DNA from: JANYCG01 sp031397915
GTDB taxonomy: Bacteria; Pseudomonadota; Gammaproteobacteria; Burkholderiales; Burkholderiaceae_C
Reading direction: 5' to 3'
Assembly (NCBI GenBank): GCA_031397915.1
Contig: JANNMM010000336.1
Location: 1-18,825, forward strand
Length of the DNA stretch: 18,825 nt
The notes under the pieces are model-generated. The model saw nothing but the letters and a program-made list of their open reading frames with translations. It did not search any database and was not told the origin of the DNA. Of this stretch, positions 14,061 to 18,825 are shown piece after piece; the first letter of the stretch is position 1, and every line of letters begins with the position of its first letter. The translations under genes were made by a program, and so were the position numbers.

Positions 14061-14078
14061 TGCATTCTCTAGAATGCA
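14061..14078. promoter_or_regulatory. 18-bp palindrome containing a -10-like TAGAAT, just before dnaE
   Basis: TGCATTCTCTAGAATGCA has perfect 8-base arms with a 2-base centre, ending 3 bases before the dnaE ATG. It includes TAGAAT (14070-14075), a good -10; transcription would then begin at or next to the ATG, giving a leaderless or nearly leaderless mRNA. No Shine-Dalgarno is present, which agrees. Alternatively the palindrome is an operator and transcription starts further upstream. Confidence 0.45.
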
Positions 14079-14081
14079 GGC

Positions 14082-17000
14082 ATGTTCATTCACCTGCGCC
14101 TGCACACCGAATTTTCCGTCGTTGACGGCACCAACCGCATCGACGAGGTCGTCGCGGCCGCTGCCGCAGATGGCCAGGCCGCGCTGGCGATCACGGACCT
14201 CTCCAACCTATTTGGAGCGATCAAGTTTTACAAGGAAACGCGTAGCAAGGGCATCAAGCCGCTGATTGGCGCAGAGATTTACCTGGACGGCCTGGGGCAA
14301 GATGCCACTGCCACATCGCGCCTGATTTTGCTGGTGCAAAACCAACAGGGTTATTTAAACCTCTCCGAGCTGTTGGCGCGCGCCTACACCCAAAACGTGG
14401 TGAAGAGTCTGCCGGTGGTGAAGCTCGCCTGGCTGCGCGAATGCCACGAGGGTTTGATCGCCCTAGCGGGCGCGCAGGCCGGTGCGGTGGGCCAGGCGCT
14501 GCTGCAGGGCGACGCCGAGCGTGCGCGCGACGCGGCCTTACAGCTGGCGGCAGTGTTTCGACACCGTTTTTACATCGAGCTTCAACGTGCTGGCCGGCCG
14601 GATGACGAGCGCCATGTGGCCGCCGCTGTGCAACTGGCCGCGCGCATGAAACTGCCAGTGGTGGCTACCCACCCGGTGCAGTTTGCCGGCCCTGATGATT
14701 ACGAAGCCCACGAAGCGCGGGTGTGCATCTCCGACGGCGAGATCCTGGGCAACGCCAAACGCGTGCGCCGCTTCACTCGCGAGCAGTATTTCAAGTCCGG
14801 CGCGCAAATGCAGGCCCTGTTTGCAGACGTCCCAAGCGCCATCGCCAACACCGCCGAGATCGCCAAGCGCTGCAACCTCTCGCTGGTATTGGGCAAACCG
14901 CAGTTGCCTGAATTCCCGACGCCGCTGGTGAACGGCGAAAAGCTGGATGCCGAGGACTACTTTCGCCACGTCTCGCACGAAGGCCTGAAAGAGCGCCTGC
15001 TTCACTTGTACCCCGACGCCGCCAAACGCGAGGAGCAACGCACGCGCTACGAGGAGCGGCTCGAGTTTGAGATCAGCACGATCTTGAAGATGGGCTTTCC
15101 GGGCTACTTTTTGATCGTCGGCGATTTCATCAACTGGGCCAAGAACAACGGCTGCCCGGTGGGGCCGGGGCGCGGCTCGGGTGCGGGCTCGCTCGTCGCC
15201 TATTCACTCAGGATCACCGATCTGGACCCGCTTGAATACAAGCTGCTGTTTGAACGCTTTTTGAACCCCGAGCGCGTCTCGATGCCCGACTTCGACATCG
15301 ACTTCTGCCAGGCCAACCGCGACCGCGTCATCGACTACGTGAAAGACAAATACGGCAAGGAGGCGGTGAGCCAGATCGTCACCTTCGGCACCATGGCCGC
15401 GCGCGCCGCCATTCGCGACGTGGGCCGCGTGCTGGACATGAGTTACACCTTTTGCGACGGCATCAGCAAACTGATTCCCAACAAGCCGGGTGTGCACATC
15501 ACGATTGACGGCGCCATAAAAGCCGAGCCCGAGTTGGCGCGCCGCCTCGAGGCTGAAGACGATGTGAAGACCTTGCTGGAACTGGCGCAGAAGCTCGAGG
15601 GCATGACGCGCAACGTGGGCATGCATGCGGGCGGCGTGCTGATCGCGCCGGGCAAACTCACGGATTTTTGCCCGTTGTACCAGCAGCCCGGCAGCGATTC
15701 GGCCGTGAGCCAGTATGACAAAGACGACGTGGAGGCCATCGGCCTGGTGAAGTTCGACTTTCTGGGCCTGGCGACACTGACGATTCTGGAGATTGCCAAA
15801 GAGCTGATCATCCAGCGGCACAAAGGCCAGGAGAACTTCAATTTTGAGGACATTGCGCTGGACGACGCAGCTACGTACCGCTTGTTTCAGGACGCGAAAA
15901 CCGAGGCCGTATTCCAGTTTGAAAGCCGTGGCATGCGCGCCATGCTGGTCGACGCGAAACCGACCCGGCTCGAAGACCTGTTTGCCTTGAACGCGATGTT
16001 CCGCCCGGGGCCAATGGAGAACATCCCCGACTTCTGCGCCCGCAAAAATGGCCGTGTGCCTGTGACCTACCCGCATCCGCTCCTGGAGCAGGTGATGTCC
16101 GAGACTTACGGCATCATGGTCTACCAGGAGCAGGTCATGCAGACCGCGCAGATTCTGGGCGGTTACTCACTCGGCGGTGCCGACCTGCTGCGCCGGGCCA
16201 TGGGCAAGAAGAAGGCCGAGGAGATGGCCGAGCACCGCGAAATTTTCCGCACAGGCGCTGCCAAAAACAACATCGACGCCGACAAGGCCGACGAAATCTT
16301 CGACCTGATGGAGAAATTCGCCGGCTACGGTTTCAACAAATCACACGCCGCCGCGTATTCACTGCTGGCCTACCACACGGCCTGGCTGAAGGTGCATTAC
16401 ACCGCCGAGTTCTTCTGCGCCAACATGACGGTGGAGATGGACAACACCGACAAGCTCAAGGCACTGTTTGAAGACGCGCTGAAGATGGGTTTGACGTTTG
16501 ACGCACCCGACGTCAACCGGGGCAGTTACCGGTTTCTGCCCGTGTCCAACAAGGTGGTGCGGTATGGCCTGGGCGCCATCAAGGGCACCGGTCAGCAAGC
16601 GATTGAAGCCATCGTGGCAGCGAGGGAGGAGGGTGGCGCCTTCACCAGCCTGTTTGATTTTTACGTGCGCGTGGACCGCACCAAGATCAACAAACGCTGC
16701 GTCGAGGCGCTGATCAAGGCCGGCGCGTTTGATTCCCTGCAACTGAACCGTGCGGCGCTGATGGCTTCGGTGGAGCGGGCCTCTGATTTCGCCGCTGTGG
16801 CGGAGGCCAACGCCAACCAGGGCGGCCTGTTTGACATGGGTACGGATGACGGCCAGGACGATCACGGCGCCTCCACGCGCGAGCCCGATCTGGTCGAGTC
16901 AATGCCCTGGGGTGTGAAGGAGCGTCTGGGTTTCGAGAAAACCGCCCTGGGCTTCTACCTCTCGGGCCATCTGTTTGACGAAGTCGCGCTGGAGGTGCGC

Positions 17001-17621
17001 CAATTCGCCAAACGCCAGATTGACGACCTCATCGACACCCGAGAGCCGCAGCTGTTGGCGGGCATCGTCAGCGATTTCCGTGTCATCAATGGCCAGCGCG
17101 GCAAGCTTGGGCTCTTCAAACTTGACGACAAATCGGGCAGCATCGATGCGCGGGTGGACGAGGCGCTCATCAACGCGCACAAAAACCTGCTCAAGGAAGA
17201 CGAGCTTGTGATCGTGATGGGCAAGGCGCAGCCAGACCGCTTTGGCGGCGGCGCGATGCAACTCACGGTGAACCAGATATGGGACCTGGAGCAGGCGCGT
17301 TGCCGCTTTGGCAAGTACCTGAAAGTCGAAGTCAATGGCAAGGCGCCTGACGTGCAGCGCATGGTGCAGGACTTCCCGGCAAAACGTGAAATGACCGAGC
17401 AGGGCCTGCTTGTGCGCGGGCTGCCGGTTCGCCTTTCGGTGAGCCGCAGTGCAGCAGAGGCGCCTGCGGGTGAAGCCGCCGGGGAAGGTGAGAGCTTGGC
17501 GGTAGGCGCCAGGGCTGAATTGCAGCTGGGTGATGCCGCCAAATTTTTCCCGACCGATGCCGCCCTGGCCGGCTGGCGCGCACAGGCGCATCGGGGCGCC
17601 TGCAGCATCGTGTACGAGTGA
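14082..17621 (+). CDS. dnaE: DNA polymerase III alpha subunit
   Basis: The protein has 1179 residues (E. coli DnaE has 1160). The N-terminal PHP domain begins FIHLRLHTEFSVVDGTNRIDE and continues ALAITDLSNLFGAIKFYKE. The C-family polymerase palm has GPGRGSGAGSLVAYSL, then PDFDIDF with catalytic D403 and D405, and VKFDFLGL with the third catalytic D559. NVGMHAGGVLIAPG and AMFRPGPMENIP are further C-family blocks. FAGYGFNKSHAAAYSLLAYHTAWLK is the helix-hairpin-helix region. A beta-clamp-binding sequence is visible as QGGLF (913-917), followed by the OB-fold domain (about residues 985-1080) and a tau-binding C-terminus. It is the replicative polymerase catalytic subunit. It stands alone on its strand, with convergent tolA 22 bases beyond the stop. 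Confidence 0.98.
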   Translation: MFIHLRLHTEFSVVDGTNRIDEVVAAAAADGQAALAITDLSNLFGAIKFYKETRSKGIKPLIGAEIYLDGLGQDATATSRLILLVQNQQGYLNLSELLARAYTQNVVKSLPVVKLAWLRECHEGLIALAGAQAGAVGQALLQGDAERARDAALQLAAVFRHRFYIELQRAGRPDDERHVAAAVQLAARMKLPVVATHPVQFAGPDDYEAHEARVCISDGEILGNAKRVRRFTREQYFKSGAQMQALFADVPSAIANTAEIAKRCNLSLVLGKPQLPEFPTPLVNGEKLDAEDYFRHVSHEGLKERLLHLYPDAAKREEQRTRYEERLEFEISTILKMGFPGYFLIVGDFINWAKNNGCPVGPGRGSGAGSLVAYSLRITDLDPLEYKLLFERFLNPERVSMPDFDIDFCQANRDRVIDYVKDKYGKEAVSQIVTFGTMAARAAIRDVGRVLDMSYTFCDGISKLIPNKPGVHITIDGAIKAEPELARRLEAEDDVKTLLELAQKLEGMTRNVGMHAGGVLIAPGKLTDFCPLYQQPGSDSAVSQYDKDDVEAIGLVKFDFLGLATLTILEIAKELIIQRHKGQENFNFEDIALDDAATYRLFQDAKTEAVFQFESRGMRAMLVDAKPTRLEDLFALNAMFRPGPMENIPDFCARKNGRVPVTYPHPLLEQVMSETYGIMVYQEQVMQTAQILGGYSLGGADLLRRAMGKKKAEEMAEHREIFRTGAAKNNIDADKADEIFDLMEKFAGYGFNKSHAAAYSLLAYHTAWLKVHYTAEFFCANMTVEMDNTDKLKALFEDALKMGLTFDAPDVNRGSYRFLPVSNKVVRYGLGAIKGTGQQAIEAIVAAREEGGAFTSLFDFYVRVDRTKINKRCVEALIKAGAFDSLQLNRAALMASVERASDFAAVAEANANQGGLFDMGTDDGQDDHGASTREPDLVESMPWGVKERLGFEKTALGFYLSGHLFDEVALEVRQFAKRQIDDLIDTREPQLLAGIVSDFRVINGQRGKLGLFKLDDKSGSIDARVDEALINAHKNLLKEDELVIVMGKAQPDRFGGGAMQLTVNQIWDLEQARCRFGKYLKVEVNGKAPDVQRMVQDFPAKREMTEQGLLVRGLPVRLSVSRSAAEAPAGEAAGEGESLAVGARAELQLGDAAKFFPTDAALAGWRAQAHRGACSIVYE

Positions 17622-17640
17622 TTGGCCGAATCGCGGCCAA
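17622..17640. terminator. Stem-loop between convergent dnaE and tolA
   Basis: TTGGCCG (17622-17628) and CGGCCAA (17634-17640) form a perfect 7-bp GC-rich stem with loop AATCG, starting immediately after the dnaE stop and ending 3 bases before the tolA stop. On the plus strand a TTTTT run follows about 9 bases later; on the minus strand none does. It may act as a weak bidirectional terminator or 3'-end stabiliser. Confidence 0.5.
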
Positions 17641-17643
17641 CAA

Positions 17644-18462
17644 CTACTTTTTCGGCCGGAAGCCGATTTCGAGCAAAGGCGGCACACGCCCGTCGACATC
17701 ACGCGGCAGGACCTCGGTCTTGTCGATGGCCTTGAGCACGGCTTCGTCCCAGGCCGGAACGCCACTGGACTTGAGCAGCTTGCGCCCGGTGATGGTGCCG
17801 TCTGGCGCGGCGCGCACTTCAACCAGCGCCGTCGGGTTGCCGGAGATGTCTTCTGTGAAAACAATGTTCGGGTAGATGCGCGCCTGGATGCGACCCTGGT
17901 AACTCGACGACGGCCCGGCCGATTGTTGCGCCGTGCCGCTTGCGGTAGGCGCGCCGGTGGCGCCCGCCAGGCCGGCCATGCGTTTGATGTTTTCCTGCCG
18001 CTGCGCCTCGAGTGCCTGGGCGTCGAGTTTGGCGGCGGCCTCCTTGCGTTTGGCGGCTTCGGCTGCCGTCAGGGCCTCCTGCTTCTTCAACTCCTTTTTC
18101 CGGTCTTCCTGCTGCTTGATTTCCTGCTGCTTCTTCTCAGCCGCAAGGCGTTGTTTTTCGCGCTGGGTGACAATGTCTGGCGCGGCCGGCTTCGGTGGCG
18201 CAGGAGCCGGTTTCTCAACCACAGGTGGTGCGACACTCGTTGCAATAGGCGGCGCTTCGACCGGTTTGGGCGCGGCTTGCACCGGCACCTGAGACCACAA
18301 CTCGGCCTCTGCCGTGAAGGGCTCGCTCTGGCTGCGCCAGTTCACACCCCACGTCAAAGCCGCCAGCAGCAAAATGTGCGCAAAGATGGCCATCCCGAAC
18401 GCGCGCATAAAGCCCGGCGTGGGCGGCGGCGCGAACTCGAGGCGGTGGGTGGCCGTGGTCAT
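17644..18462 (-). CDS. tolA: Cell envelope integrity protein TolA
   Basis: The protein has 272 residues, shorter than E. coli TolA (421) but normal for betaproteobacteria. A single inner-membrane anchor lies at about residues 21-42 (AFGMAIFAHILLLAALTWGVNW). A proline/alanine-rich linker (63-95) leads to a charged Lys/Glu/Gln/Ala-rich helical stalk (98-160), then a Ser/Ala/Gly linker. The C-terminal TolA/TonB-like domain (about 187-270) contains YPNIVFTEDISGNPTALVEVR, the pattern G-x-I-x-GRKLLKSSG and PAWDEAVLKAI. TolA spans the periplasm, linking TolQ-TolR to TolB/Pal in outer-membrane constriction. It starts 15 bases after the tolR stop, as in a tol operon. No tolB follows, since dnaE converges directly. 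Confidence 0.93.
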   Translation of the reverse strand: MTTATHRLEFAPPPTPGFMRAFGMAIFAHILLLAALTWGVNWRSQSEPFTAEAELWSQVPVQAAPKPVEAPPIATSVAPPVVEKPAPAPPKPAAPDIVTQREKQRLAAEKKQQEIKQQEDRKKELKKQEALTAAEAAKRKEAAAKLDAQALEAQRQENIKRMAGLAGATGAPTASGTAQQSAGPSSSYQGRIQARIYPNIVFTEDISGNPTALVEVRAAPDGTITGRKLLKSSGVPAWDEAVLKAIDKTEVLPRDVDGRVPPLLEIGFRPKK

Positions 18463-18477
18463 GTCAAGCCAGGAATT

Positions 18478-18825
18478 TCAACCGGGCGAATTCACCATTT
18501 GAACCGACAGCCCAACGCGCTGGATGCCGGCGCGCTGCAACACATCCATCACCTTCACCACCGACTCGTATCTCACGCTTTTGTCGGCGCTGATGACCAC
18601 GGCGGTGTTGCCCGATGGGTCGGCCGTTCCAGATGCGGATGACGCGGCGGTTTTAGGCGCGCCAGTCTGCGCTGACTTGACGGCGCGCACCAGGTCTTTC
18701 AACACGACGGGTGTGGTTTGCTCCAGGCTCTTGATCGACAGTGCTTCGTCTTTGCCAATCGTGATCTGGATCACCCGATCCGGCGCCTTGGCTGCGCGGC
18801 CCACGCTGGGCAGGTCGATCATGCT
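18478..18825 (-). CDS. tolR: TolR (ExbD/TolR family), 3' part only
   Basis: This is the C-terminal part of TolR; the N-terminal transmembrane helix lies beyond the window edge. The frame stays open through base 18825, so the methionine in MIDLPSVGRAAKAPD is internal; that sequence corresponds to the family block just after the membrane helix. The periplasmic ExbD domain is visible (RVIQITIGKDEALSIKS, then AVVISADKSVRYESVVKVMDVLQRAGIQRVGLSVQ). TolR with TolQ forms the proton-driven motor that energises TolA. An Ala/Ser/Thr/Gly-rich insertion of about 18 residues (TGAPKTAASSASGTADPSG) separates the two halves of the domain, which I do not recall from typical TolR. Confidence 0.9.
   Translation of the reverse strand, partial: SMIDLPSVGRAAKAPDRVIQITIGKDEALSIKSLEQTTPVVLKDLVRAVKSAQTGAPKTAASSASGTADPSGNTAVVISADKSVRYESVVKVMDVLQRAGIQRVGLSVQMVNSPG

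Noticed and set aside
16899..18642. Long antisense frames across the dnaE 3' end and tolA
   Set aside because: They overlap well-conserved dnaE and tolA coding sequence on the opposite strand and show no domain; the low-complexity sequence mirrors the tolA stalk codons.
1..18825. CRISPR arrays, tRNA/rRNA genes, insertion sequences, prophage or toxin-antitoxin genes
   Set aside because: Read for on both strands; no regularly spaced repeats, cloverleaf-like segments, transposase or integrase motifs, or small paired toxin-like frames were seen.

Overview
The window reads as a gene-dense chromosomal segment of a betaproteobacterium, most likely of the order Burkholderiales and family Comamonadaceae (Rhodoferax/Polaromonas/Variovorax-like). 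Support comes from the high-GC coding bias, an orphan Bug-type periplasmic binding protein, the LysR-pirin-DoxX-flavodoxin set, the tolR-tolA pair converging on dnaE, and scattered AT-rich patches that resemble short interspersed repeats I remember from that family. The genus is inference. I see no tRNA, rRNA, CRISPR array, insertion sequence or phage gene, and no gene-free stretch longer than 300 bases.

Region 1 (1-7233) is a divergent metabolic locus around a GntR/FCD regulator. Leftward run a serine-glyoxylate-type aminotransferase, a Bug binding protein, an atypical crotonase with a C-terminal extension, and the start of a membrane protein that leaves the window. Rightward run the regulator and a 1023-residue YdiJ-type FAD/Fe-S 2-hydroxyacid dehydrogenase. 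Two identical operator-like sites, 63 bp apart, lie on the two divergent promoters. The simplest reading is an inducible pathway for an imported organic acid that passes through a 2-hydroxy/2-oxo acid and a transamination. The substrate cannot be read from the sequence.

Region 2 (7173-10998) is a leftward, tightly packed group: a renalase-like FAD oxidoreductase, gluQ (tRNA-Asp queuosine glutamylation), trmB (tRNA m7G46) and an RluA-type pseudouridine synthase. Three of the four are RNA-modification enzymes. trmB carries an unusual in-frame palindromic insertion, and the pseudouridine synthase overlaps the end of ydiJ antisense.

Region 3 (11039-13902) holds a YhaJ-like LysR regulator divergent from pirin, DoxX and a flavodoxin/WrbA-like quinone reductase. 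A perfect 9-bp inverted repeat lies where a LysR activator would sit, near -64 of the predicted pirin promoter and over the predicted lysR -10. This looks like a quinone/aromatic electrophile stress divergon.

Region 4 (13903-18825) has a 179-bp spacer with a hairpin, a short direct repeat and an 18-bp palindrome, then dnaE (replicative polymerase alpha subunit). dnaE converges, with a small stem-loop between, on tolA and the 3' part of tolR of the Tol-Pal envelope system.
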